From CAZLFA01 sp964558665 (lineage in GTDB: Bacteria; Desulfobacterota; Syntrophia; Syntrophales; PHBD01), in the NCBI GenBank assembly GCA_964558665.1, contig CAZLFA010000001.1, positions 79,798 to 143,797 of the forward strand: a stretch of DNA of 64,000 bases, in the 5' to 3' direction. The notes beneath the pieces are model-generated. The model was given only the letters and a program-made list of their open reading frames with translations. It had not been told where the DNA came from and searched no databases. A program made the position numbers and the translations under genes. This document shows, piece after piece, positions 24,780 through 33,174 of the stretch. How positions within the stretch are numbered: position 1 is the stretch's first letter; every line of letters starts with the position of its first letter.

Positions 24780-25694
24780 ATGCAACCCCCCGGATCATTG
24801 CCTATAAAGCGTCCGTTGCGCAAACCCGCCTGGCTTAAAGTCCGGCTGCCGGGAACGGCGGAAACCGGGAAGGTCAAGGCCGTCTTATCGCGTCATCATC
24901 TCCACTCCATATGCCAAGAGGCGCGTTGTCCGAATATCGCGGAGTGTTTCCAGGAAGGAACGGCAACCTTCCTCATCCTGGGCAATATCTGCACCCGCAA
25001 CTGTCTCTACTGCAACGTACTGCATGATAAACCGCAAGCACCGGACTATTCGGAAGCTGAACACCTGGTTGCCGCAGTGCGTGAGCTGGCGCTGAAATAT
25101 ATTGTCATCACCTCGGTAACCAGAGATGATCTGGATGATGGGGGGGCGCATGTGTTTGCCGGATGCGTGGAAGGATTGCGCACTAATGTAAGGGATTGCC
25201 GGGTGGAGGTTCTGGTGCCTGATTTTATGGGTAGTCATTCGGCTCTGGACAGGGTCATGGCCGCCGGACCGGATGTGCTCAATCACAACCTGGAAGTGGT
25301 CCCCTCCCTCTTCAAAAACCTCCGGCCTCAGGGGGATTACCGTCGTTCGCTCAATTTGCTGCATCACGCAAAGAGCCGTGGAGGAATGATTATAAAATCG
25401 GGGTTCATGATCGGATTTGGCGAAAACGGCCGGGATATAGAACATCTTCTGAATGATTTACTGGATGCAGGTTGTGATCATCTCACCATCGGTCAGTATC
25501 AGCAGCCTACGCAACGTCACTTTCCCGTGGCCAAATATTATCACCCGGACGAATTTGCCTCCTTGAAAGAATCAGCTCTGAATATGGGGTTCAGCTATGT
25601 TGAAGCAGGGCCTCTCGTGCGCAGTTCCTACCATGCCGCCAGAGCGGCGCAGCACGCGGCATCAAAGAAATGTGAGAGGATGTCGAATGGGTAG
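24780..25694 (+). CDS. lipA: Lipoyl synthase
   Basis: LipA inserts two sulfurs into protein-bound octanoyl chains using SAM radicals. Both clusters are visible: auxiliary C45, C50, C56 (CQEARCPNIAEC) and radical SAM C71, C75, C78 (CTRNCLYC). The C-terminal RSSYHA block, whose Ser ligates the auxiliary cluster, is present. The 304-residue length is normal. No lipB follows. It is the third gene after gcvPB and KamA-like, and its product would lipoylate GcvH (43613-44011). Confidence 0.94.
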   Translation: MQPPGSLPIKRPLRKPAWLKVRLPGTAETGKVKAVLSRHHLHSICQEARCPNIAECFQEGTATFLILGNICTRNCLYCNVLHDKPQAPDYSEAEHLVAAVRELALKYIVITSVTRDDLDDGGAHVFAGCVEGLRTNVRDCRVEVLVPDFMGSHSALDRVMAAGPDVLNHNLEVVPSLFKNLRPQGDYRRSLNLLHHAKSRGGMIIKSGFMIGFGENGRDIEHLLNDLLDAGCDHLTIGQYQQPTQRHFPVAKYYHPDEFASLKESALNMGFSYVEAGPLVRSSYHAARAAQHAASKKCERMSNG

Positions 25695-25772
25695 CGATTC
25701 CTGTGCGGATTGACCGCGTGCCCAGGGTTTTTTTTGATGCTTCTGTCAAGCCCGAGAACGACTTTGACAGGA

Positions 25773-26465
25773 TCAAGGCTTCTTCTCGCTGATTGCTCCC
25801 AGTATCTTTTCGTTAATGGATTTGGGATTGATGAGCTTTTCAATCGCGTCGGTGACGGCGTTGTTCACCTCGATGCTCAGATGCGTTCTCAGATCATCTT
25901 CGGTCATGTTCACATCCGAGCGACTGGATTCTCCCAGTACGCGGTAGGTATGAATAATCGCTGATTTCTGAACATCTGCAAGTGCTAGGCTCAGAGTAAC
26001 GCGTGTTTTATATGTGGCCTTGATATTGGCTTTCTCGCAGGTTATTTCAAAGCTTTCAATATTGCCGCCGATGACAATTCTGCCCCAGTTCTTGCTGATG
26101 CCGGCCGGTTTTGTGTCCCAGGCTGGAGAAGAATTGAGTAAGGTGTATCCTGCTCTTGACATGTAGGATTTTACACCTGATGAGACTGCTTCCGCAGGTG
26201 TGGTGTTGATGACAAAAATGGGAAGCTTTTCGCCTCCTGTTTTGATTACCGCTCCCACAACATTCTTATCGGCAAGTGTACGTATGTCGTTGAAAACCGC
26301 AATCGTTATTGGTATGCCCTTGATCTGGTCGCCTGCCGGGGTGACGTTCCTCACCGGTTCGGTGGTCATGCTGACGGCATAGCGCGTTACCGGCGTACAT
26401 GCCGCAGTCGATATAACCGCAATGATTGCGATAAATATAATCAATCCCGTGCGTGCTCTTTGCAT
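25773..26465 (-). CDS. Putative outer-membrane lipoprotein, YajG-like
   Basis: A 230-residue secreted protein. A signal peptide (LIIFIAIIAVISTAAC) ends in a lipobox with Cys at about position 23. The body has a YajG-like pattern: PITIAVFNDIRTLADKNVVG then GGNIESFEIT. Such lipoproteins are conserved but of unknown function. GGGAG precedes the ATG. It converges on lipA and stands alone. Confidence 0.7.
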   Translation of the reverse strand: MQRARTGLIIFIAIIAVISTAACTPVTRYAVSMTTEPVRNVTPAGDQIKGIPITIAVFNDIRTLADKNVVGAVIKTGGEKLPIFVINTTPAEAVSSGVKSYMSRAGYTLLNSSPAWDTKPAGISKNWGRIVIGGNIESFEITCEKANIKATYKTRVTLSLALADVQKSAIIHTYRVLGESSRSDVNMTEDDLRTHLSIEVNNAVTDAIEKLINPKSINEKILGAISEKKP

Positions 26466-26609
26466 TGTTTCTTTTCTCCCCTTGAGTTTCCTGATGCCGC
26501 TATGATTTACTCTCTTGCTTGACGGATGTCAAGAATTGAGAGGCCCTTTTCATTGACATGAGAGTTTTGTCATGAAAGAATAACGGAAAAACAATTAGGA
26601 TGATTTTAT

Positions 26610-26780
26610 ACAGGATGACGCGATAAAAGTAATACTCGTGGGCACCCCGGTCAAAGAAGCTTTCCGCGGCTCGGAATATTTTTCACAAAAAAAATATTTG
26701 ATTCGCCGCTTGAAAACCTTTTTGACCGAGATAATATTCACTTATCCAAGTGCCTGTATGTTCTATTGCGTAATCCGGGT
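26610..26780 (-). repeat. MITE-like palindromic repeat, copy 2
   Basis: A near-identical, oppositely oriented copy of 20151-20323, with the same inverted ends (GCGTAATCCGGG at the right) and the same core (GGTCAAAG at 26649 to TTTTTGACC at 26727). It lies in the space before lpd, ending 20 bp from its ATG, so the lpd transcript or promoter must cross or lie within it. Confidence 0.75.
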
Positions 26781-26799
26781 TTATGTATTGGAGATGGAG

Positions 26800-28155
26800 A
26801 TGCCTGAAAAATATGATCTGATAGTCATCGGCGGCGGTCCCGGAGGACATGCCGCTGCGCTTCATGCCGCGAGCCTGGGAGCAGGTGTTGCGATAATAGA
26901 GAATCAGGGATGGGGCGGTACCTGCACTAATCGGGGTTGTGTGCCGACCAAGGCTTTGCTTGCCTGCAGCGGTCACTATGCGCAACTGAAAAAAATAAAG
27001 CGTCTGGGCATATCAGCAGGAGAAACTTCGTTTGTTTTTGCAGCAATGAAGCGCCACCAGAAACAGATGGTGACAGTATCTGCCCTTGGTGCAGAAAAGA
27101 GCCTCAAGGACGTGGGGGTGACGGCGATTCGCGGCAATGCGCAGTTGCTTGATCCGTATAATGTCAAATACGAAACATCGGAAGGCAACGGAGAAATACT
27201 GAAAGCATCGAAGATAGTCATCGCGTGGGGATCGGAAACCAGCCTTCCTCCCGGTATCAATATTTCTGAGAGAGTGCTGACGTCGGACGGCATGCTGGCG
27301 CTGGAGAACCTGCCGTCAAGCGTGATCATTGTCGGCGGCAGCGTCATCGGTTTTGAATTTGCCACGTTTCTTGCGGAACTGGGAGTAAAGGTTACGGTAA
27401 TCGAATTGCTGGAGCGCCTTCTTCCCACCGAGGACAAGGAGGCGGCCGATATGCTGTGCAAGGAGGTGCAGCGTCTGGGGGTGAGTCTCCATGCGGCAAC
27501 ATATGCCAGGGAGATTCGCGAAACGTCAGACGGGGTTGTCATGACCGTAAATTCCGGCGGCAAAGTTGAAAAAGAGCTGGCCGCTGAGTATGCCCTGATA
27601 TGTACGGGCAGAAAACCCCGCCTGAGGACTGAAGAACTGGATCGATGCGGTATCGGCTACGGACGGACGGGAATCACCGTTGATGCAAATCAGATGACCA
27701 GTGCGGAAGGTGTTTATGCAGTAGGTGATGTTACGGGCGGCATTATGCTGGCGCACCGGGCTGCTCATCAGGGAAAGGCCGTTGCCGATCGGCTTTTTGG
27801 AGACGGTGCGGTCGCTTATCGGGATGAAGCCGTTCCCTCTGTCATCTACACACATCCGCAGCTTGCGCGTGTAGGATTAACGGAAACACAGGCGGCTGAA
27901 AGGGGGCTGAAGGTAGAGATCATACGGTCGGAATACGGCGCCAACATCATGGCGCGGGCGGAACTGCAGGGAAGCGGCTTTGTAAAACAGCTTTTCCACA
28001 ACAATAAGCTGATCGGCGCGTCCATTGTCGGTGATCAGGCGGGAGAACTCATTTCCTCACTCAGTCTTGCCGTTGCGGCAGGAATGGCTAAGAGGGATTT
28101 GAAATCCTGGATAATACCGCATCCGACGCTAAGCGAATTGCTGAATCAGGATTAG
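26800..28155 (+). CDS. lpdA: Dihydrolipoyl dehydrogenase
   Basis: The E3 flavoprotein that reoxidises dihydrolipoyl groups with NAD. The 451-residue protein opens with the FAD motif IGGGPGGHAAA; redox-active Cys are C42 and C47 in GGTCTNRGCVPTK. The NAD domain (IVGGSVIGFEFATFLAELG) and the C-terminal HPTLSE His-Glu pair are present. GGAG six bases before ATG 26800 sets the start; an ATG at 26794 is also possible. It would serve the glycine cleavage system encoded by gcvPB and gcvTH. Confidence 0.93.
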   Translation: MPEKYDLIVIGGGPGGHAAALHAASLGAGVAIIENQGWGGTCTNRGCVPTKALLACSGHYAQLKKIKRLGISAGETSFVFAAMKRHQKQMVTVSALGAEKSLKDVGVTAIRGNAQLLDPYNVKYETSEGNGEILKASKIVIAWGSETSLPPGINISERVLTSDGMLALENLPSSVIIVGGSVIGFEFATFLAELGVKVTVIELLERLLPTEDKEAADMLCKEVQRLGVSLHAATYAREIRETSDGVVMTVNSGGKVEKELAAEYALICTGRKPRLRTEELDRCGIGYGRTGITVDANQMTSAEGVYAVGDVTGGIMLAHRAAHQGKAVADRLFGDGAVAYRDEAVPSVIYTHPQLARVGLTETQAAERGLKVEIIRSEYGANIMARAELQGSGFVKQLFHNNKLIGASIVGDQAGELISSLSLAVAAGMAKRDLKSWIIPHPTLSELLNQD

Positions 28156-28350
28156 TCAGCCGGAATTATTCTCCGCTTCCATCTCCTGCTTTTTTCTAAA
28201 CTCGGCCTCCTCCTGTGCCCGGATTGCTTCGTCTCTTGCTTTCATGCATTCGCGGCACCAGATGGTGTACCCGCACCGGCCTTTGCAGTTTTCAAAGTCG
28301 TCGTCCTCAGCGAGGTTGCCGTTATTAACCTTCTCCGCTTGATCGCTCAA
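28156..28350 (-). CDS. Small four-Cys protein
   Basis: A 64-residue acidic protein with a CKGRCGYTIWCREC motif (two pairs of Cys) that could bind zinc or a cluster, then a charged helix (ARDEAIRAQEEAEFRKKQEM). It starts at TTG, 16 bp after the acyl-CoA ligase stop, with AGAGAGAAAG upstream, so it is co-transcribed with that gene. Its stop abuts the lpd stop. Unknown family. Confidence 0.6.
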   Translation of the reverse strand: MSDQAEKVNNGNLAEDDDFENCKGRCGYTIWCRECMKARDEAIRAQEEAEFRKKQEMEAENNSG

Positions 28351-28366
28351 AGTCTTTCTCTCTGCC

Positions 28367-30157
28367 TTACTGATTATAAAGAGATTCTATCTGGTCCTGA
28401 TATTTCTGAAAGACCACGCGCCGCTTCAGTTTCATTGTCTGGGTCAGCGTTCCGTTTTCCAGGCTGAACGGCTCCTTCAAAAAGAGAAACTTCTTGGGTA
28501 TCTCGTAACTGGCGTATTTGCCGGTCAATGAACTCTGAATGCCGCTGCCGATCATGGTTTTTATGTCGTCCCTGTTGAGAAGTTCGTTGATTTCTGCGGG
28601 CAGGTTGTTTTTTTCCGCATATTTTTCAAGAGCGAAAAAGTCGGGTACTACCAGACATGTTGTATAAGGGCGATTGTCACCGTAGATGACGGCGTTTTGC
28701 ACGTAGGGCACCAGGCAGATATCCTCTTCGAGCGAGGAAGGAAATACGAATTTACCGTTTTCCAGTTTGAACTGCTCCTTGATGCGTCCTGTTATGTAAA
28801 GGTAGCCGTCTTTGTCCAGCCTGCCCCGGTCGCCCGTCCTCACACCGCCATCCGGCGTCATAACCTCCGCCGTCTGTTCCGGCTTGTTGTGGTAACCCTT
28901 CATGACATTGGGGCCGTAAACGACAATTTCGCCATCCGTCGCCCCCTCTTCCACGACCGACTTGTCTATAACGATCTTCACTTTGTCGATGGCGCGTCCG
29001 ACGGAGCCGAGGCGATAATCCGGGGGGCCGTTCATGGCAATACCCGGTGATGTCTCCGTCATGCCGTAGCAGTCATAAACGGGTATGCCGATGTCGAAGA
29101 AGAACAGGGCTATTTCCAGGTTCATCATGGCGCTTGCCGTCATGGAGCCTTTGAGGCGGCCGCCGAACTTGTCCCGGATCTTCTGGAATACTATCTTGTC
29201 GGCGATGGCGAATTTAAGGTTGTTCAGAAAAGAACTCTGACCCTTTTCGGCAAGCCGCCGCTTCTCTTTTGCCGCTTCTACGCCCATGACGAAAAGCGCC
29301 TTCGCCAGCCCTCCCTCCTCATTCATCTTTTTCCAGAGGCCGTCATAGATTCGGTTGAAGACACGCGGCACGGCAATCAAAAAGGTCGGCCTGATTTTGG
29401 ACATATCATCAACCAGCGTGTTGATGTTTCCCATAAAACCCATGGAGGCGCCTAGCTGCAGGAATGTGTGCTGTTCCCCCAATCCGTAAGTATGCGCCCA
29501 CGGCAGAAGAGAAAAGGTCCGGTCGTTTTCGTTGAATTCATTATAGAGTTTAACGCGGGCGTGTGAGTTGCTGGTCCAGTTGGCATGCGTCAGCAGTACG
29601 CCCTTCGGGTCGCCGGTCGTGCCCGACGTGTATATCAGCACAGCAACATCATCCGCCTGGGGATGTACGGAAGGCACGGGGTTTGACTCGCCGATTTTTT
29701 CCATCTCGGCCATGGCGTTTTTGGCGTTGCCCCCCATAAGAATAATCTTTTCCAGCGCCGGTATGCGTGAAGGAAAATCCTTTACCTTTTCAAAAATTTC
29801 CTCTTTCGATACAAAAAGCAGCTTAACGCCGCTGTCCTTTATAATATACTCCCAGATATGAGGGAGCTCAACCTCATACATGGGAACAAAGCGGGCGCCC
29901 CGTCCCATCGTTGCATAATGGACAACCGCCCAGTCAACGGAGTTATTGGAGATGACGCCTACGACATCCTCTTTTTCTATGCCGGCCTTGGCGAGGCCGC
30001 CGCGCAGATTGTCCACCCGCCTGCCGAACTCTATGTAGGTGATCCATTCGTAGTCACCGTTATTGTTTTTCGTGCCGAACAGTTGCCTGTCAGCAAACTT
30101 CTTAGCGCTGTTTTCAAGAAATTCCACCAGGTTATCCGGCTTATCCAACTGGTACAT
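28367..30157 (-). CDS. Long-chain fatty acid--CoA ligase (AMP-forming)
   Basis: A 596-residue adenylate-forming ligase of the FadD15/long-chain type. P-loop YTSGTTGDPKGVLLTH is intact, followed by CYGMTETSPGIAM, GDRGRLDKDGYLYITGR and the C-terminal NGTLTQTMKLKRR, which holds the catalytic Lys. It should activate long fatty acids with ATP. GGGAGG seven bases upstream sets the start at 30157. Unlike the ligase at 355-1812, all catalytic landmarks are present. Confidence 0.92.
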   Translation of the reverse strand: MYQLDKPDNLVEFLENSAKKFADRQLFGTKNNNGDYEWITYIEFGRRVDNLRGGLAKAGIEKEDVVGVISNNSVDWAVVHYATMGRGARFVPMYEVELPHIWEYIIKDSGVKLLFVSKEEIFEKVKDFPSRIPALEKIILMGGNAKNAMAEMEKIGESNPVPSVHPQADDVAVLIYTSGTTGDPKGVLLTHANWTSNSHARVKLYNEFNENDRTFSLLPWAHTYGLGEQHTFLQLGASMGFMGNINTLVDDMSKIRPTFLIAVPRVFNRIYDGLWKKMNEEGGLAKALFVMGVEAAKEKRRLAEKGQSSFLNNLKFAIADKIVFQKIRDKFGGRLKGSMTASAMMNLEIALFFFDIGIPVYDCYGMTETSPGIAMNGPPDYRLGSVGRAIDKVKIVIDKSVVEEGATDGEIVVYGPNVMKGYHNKPEQTAEVMTPDGGVRTGDRGRLDKDGYLYITGRIKEQFKLENGKFVFPSSLEEDICLVPYVQNAVIYGDNRPYTTCLVVPDFFALEKYAEKNNLPAEINELLNRDDIKTMIGSGIQSSLTGKYASYEIPKKFLFLKEPFSLENGTLTQTMKLKRRVVFQKYQDQIESLYNQ

Positions 30158-30384
30158 AAGTTTTCCTCCCAAAGGTATCCCATGTTGTCTCGAGATGTTC
30201 ATATTTAATGCCCCGGAGATTATTGGAGATTTTTAGAAGGTTCGTCGATGTTTCAGAAGAAGGTAGGTGAATTTTCTCTCCGCAGCAAATTATATCGCCA
30301 TGACGTCTTGCATTATTATGGGATTCTACCCCAAATCGGCGGGAAGGTCACGCAAATTTGAATGATTTCCGTGCAGGAATTTTA

Positions 30385-31734
30385 CTATAAATTTATAGAG
30401 GCAGCGGCGCTTTCTCCGGCGAGATACCCGGTGGAAAAGGCCGCCTGGAGGTTGTAACCGCCTGTATCGGCGTCGATGTCGAGCACCTCGCCGCAGAAAT
30501 ACAGGCCGTTTATGATCCTCGAGGCCATAGTGCGGGGGTCAACCTCCTTTAGCGAGACCCCGCCCGCCGTAACTATGGCAGACGACATCGGCAGGGGACT
30601 TTTGATGTTGAACCGTAAGGACTTAAGATTTTCCAGCAGATATTCCTTGTGTGTTGAACTGATCTGACTGCCCTGTAAATCAGGAGGTATTTCAGTAAGT
30701 TTTACCATGGGATCAATCATTTTTTGCGGAAGCAGCCCGGCAAGTATGCCTTTAAATCCCCTTTTCCCGAACCGGTCAAAATCCCTCTGCAGCCGCAAGC
30801 GAAGCTGATCACGGGTCAATGCCGGTTTGAGATCTATAGATACGCTGACCGGCCCTTCCTGCAATGCGTCAGCCACAGAAAGGCTCATAAGAAGTGTGAT
30901 GGGGCCGCCGATTCCGAAATGGGTAAAGATCATCTCGCCCATGCGGCTTTCGATGATGACGGCGTCGTGACGTCTCGGCTTTGCTCCGCGTCCGATGTCG
31001 ATATCCGGTACGAGAGAAGGGTTGATACTATCCGCCGGGCATCGGAATGCCGTCAGGCGCACATTGCGCAGACTCAGCCCCTGAAGCGACTTTGCCGTAT
31101 TTATTTCTTCGACAACGAGGGGTACGAGGGCAGGGCGCATACTGGTTATGGTATGTCCCGCCGAACGGGCGATACGGTATCCGTCGCCTGTCGAGCCTGT
31201 GCCGGGATAGGTTGCCCCGCCGGTTGCCAGAATGACCGCCGCGGCAGGCAGGAAACACTTTTCGGTATCCACGCCGATGACTCTGCTGCCGGCAAGTTTG
31301 ATTTTTTTTACAGACAAGCCTGTTCTGATCTTTGCTCCGTGGCCTTGCGCATAACGGATCAAAGCATCCACGACATCTCCGGCGCGGTCACTGGCAGGAA
31401 AGATGCGCCCGCCCCTCTCCGTCTTTGTGTCGACTCCATAGTTTTTCAAGAGCGACAGCAGATCCTCACGGAAAAAATGATAAAAGGAACTGTATAGAAA
31501 AGGTCCGTTTTCTCCGTACATCGGTATAAAATCTTTCAGGCTTTTTGTGTTGGAGAGATTGCAGCGCGTTTTCCCGCTGATGAGGATTTTTTTGCCGGGA
31601 CGCTCCGTCTTTTCGAGAAGCAACACGCTAGCGCCAAGCTCCGCGGCGCGCCCGGAGGCGATCAGCCCTCCGGCGCCGGCGCCGACAACGATAACACGGT
31701 TGTTATCTGCATGTCTGAAATCCTCTTTTGTCAT
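30385..31734 (-). CDS. HI0933-family FAD-dependent oxidoreductase (YhiN/BaiN type)
   Basis: A 449-residue flavoprotein. The FAD motif is VVGAGAGGLIASGRAAELGA near the start, with KKILISGKTRCNLSNTK next, a mark of this family. ILATGGATYPGTGSTGDGY and the GGVSLKEVDPRTMASR block complete it. Members reduce or desaturate ring or bile acid substrates in some cases, but most are uncharacterised. It starts at ATG 31734 and has its own transcription unit. Confidence 0.88.
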   Translation of the reverse strand: MTKEDFRHADNNRVIVVGAGAGGLIASGRAAELGASVLLLEKTERPGKKILISGKTRCNLSNTKSLKDFIPMYGENGPFLYSSFYHFFREDLLSLLKNYGVDTKTERGGRIFPASDRAGDVVDALIRYAQGHGAKIRTGLSVKKIKLAGSRVIGVDTEKCFLPAAAVILATGGATYPGTGSTGDGYRIARSAGHTITSMRPALVPLVVEEINTAKSLQGLSLRNVRLTAFRCPADSINPSLVPDIDIGRGAKPRRHDAVIIESRMGEMIFTHFGIGGPITLLMSLSVADALQEGPVSVSIDLKPALTRDQLRLRLQRDFDRFGKRGFKGILAGLLPQKMIDPMVKLTEIPPDLQGSQISSTHKEYLLENLKSLRFNIKSPLPMSSAIVTAGGVSLKEVDPRTMASRIINGLYFCGEVLDIDADTGGYNLQAAFSTGYLAGESAAASINL

Positions 31735-31826
31735 TGCTACCACATATCATAAAATATAAGCGTTCAAAAGACGGCAGAAACGATAAAGCCGGATATGACC
31801 AGACAAATCAGGGTTACTTCTTTTCC

Positions 31827-33155
31827 TCATGATCTGCTCATCATGGACCGAAATCGGGAGATTGACTCCTGAGCATTCTTTTTATACCGGGGATCGACAA
31901 TCAGCGCTGCCTCTTTTTCCGCCTCCTGAAAGAGTACAACAGCAACGCGTCTTTCCACCTTCAGATGATAAATATCCTGGGCTGCGGAAAACAGGGCGTG
32001 GAACCGCTGTAAGGGGTCTTTCAATTTGAGAATAGCAGATATCCATGCCGTCATCTTTTTTTTCGCTTCACATTTACTGCCGGCAGCAAAGTTGGATTGC
32101 CAGATAAATTTATACAAGCTGTTTGGAAAAGGGTGCTGTGCATTTGATTTCATGATGGCAGCATCCGCTGTCAGGACATGGAGTAACCGTTCCGCTTCGT
32201 CGGCATAGCGCAGGGTTGCCGCCTTGTCGAATGGCGGATCCGCGTATGGGGCAGGACTGTTATTGCCGGCATGTAAATTATGTAAATTGTAAAGACGGCT
32301 GTTGCGAGCGGCTTTACCGATGCCGTACGGCATTTTATGCATGAGGGTACTGACAACTTGATCCCTGTCCGGGTCGTGCGGCATCTGTTCAAGCATGCTG
32401 ACGATTTTTGCATAAGCGCTTCTTTCAAGCATCCACTCGGCAAATACAACCAGGTCATAACTGCCGTATGGTCTTTTATCGGTTTCAATTGTTCCTGCAA
32501 TGTGCAGCATCAGCAGAATATATGCAAAGGGATCGCCTTGGTCTTTTTCCTTTTCTCGTATCCAGGTCGCCATGCGAAAAAGAAATGCGGCATCGTTGAT
32601 CCTTTCCGCAACGGTTGCCTGCGGCGATATCCGGCCGTCGGCCAGCAGTGATTGCAGGGAAAGGCGGACTGCCTTTCTCCGCAACGCTTCGTCAGAAAAT
32701 ATTTTGTCTTCAATAGCCCGGAAGACAACCTCCTTGAGCAGGTAACCGTTAATGGTGCGGTCACTGCCCGATGATTGTCCGTTGACTATCTGTGATGCCC
32801 TGTCCAGCACTGCAAGGGCGCAGGCATGATGACCGTCTTTAAACCGGTCGCCGGCTATTTCCGCAAGGACTGCAATCGTTTCGCGAGGGGCGGTCTTATT
32901 TGGAGGAACTTCTGGGGTTTGGCACCCTGTGCTTTTTATCTCAGCCTTTGAGTATAGCTGGTTTTTCCAGAGTGAATCAAGATCATCGCCGGCAGTCTCC
33001 GTGCTTACTGCCTGTGTTTGCTCCGGCTGAAACCGGGCGGAAATTTCGCACTCGTATGCATTCAAGACAATGTATGCGCCGGGGACTGCGAAAAGAACAA
33101 TTACAAGAGTGATCCAGGTATATTTTTTCTTTAAAACAGTAATGAGTGAATGCAT
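31827..33155 (-). CDS. Membrane-anchored protein of unknown function (operon with ankyrin gene)
   Basis: A 442-residue protein with one N-terminal membrane segment (WITLVIVLFAVPGAYIVLN), so the rest lies outside the cytoplasm. The body is helical and looks like tetratricopeptide-type repeats (DGHHACALAVLDRASQIVNG), with no family I can name. AGGAGGTTATCACC precedes the ATG. It follows the ankyrin gene by 19 bp and would be driven by the same leftward promoter beside the CreB-type array at 35003-35040. Confidence 0.65.
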   Translation of the reverse strand: MHSLITVLKKKYTWITLVIVLFAVPGAYIVLNAYECEISARFQPEQTQAVSTETAGDDLDSLWKNQLYSKAEIKSTGCQTPEVPPNKTAPRETIAVLAEIAGDRFKDGHHACALAVLDRASQIVNGQSSGSDRTINGYLLKEVVFRAIEDKIFSDEALRRKAVRLSLQSLLADGRISPQATVAERINDAAFLFRMATWIREKEKDQGDPFAYILLMLHIAGTIETDKRPYGSYDLVVFAEWMLERSAYAKIVSMLEQMPHDPDRDQVVSTLMHKMPYGIGKAARNSRLYNLHNLHAGNNSPAPYADPPFDKAATLRYADEAERLLHVLTADAAIMKSNAQHPFPNSLYKFIWQSNFAAGSKCEAKKKMTAWISAILKLKDPLQRFHALFSAAQDIYHLKVERRVAVVLFQEAEKEAALIVDPRYKKNAQESISRFRSMMSRS

Positions 33156-33174
33156 GGTGATAACCTCCTTTTAA

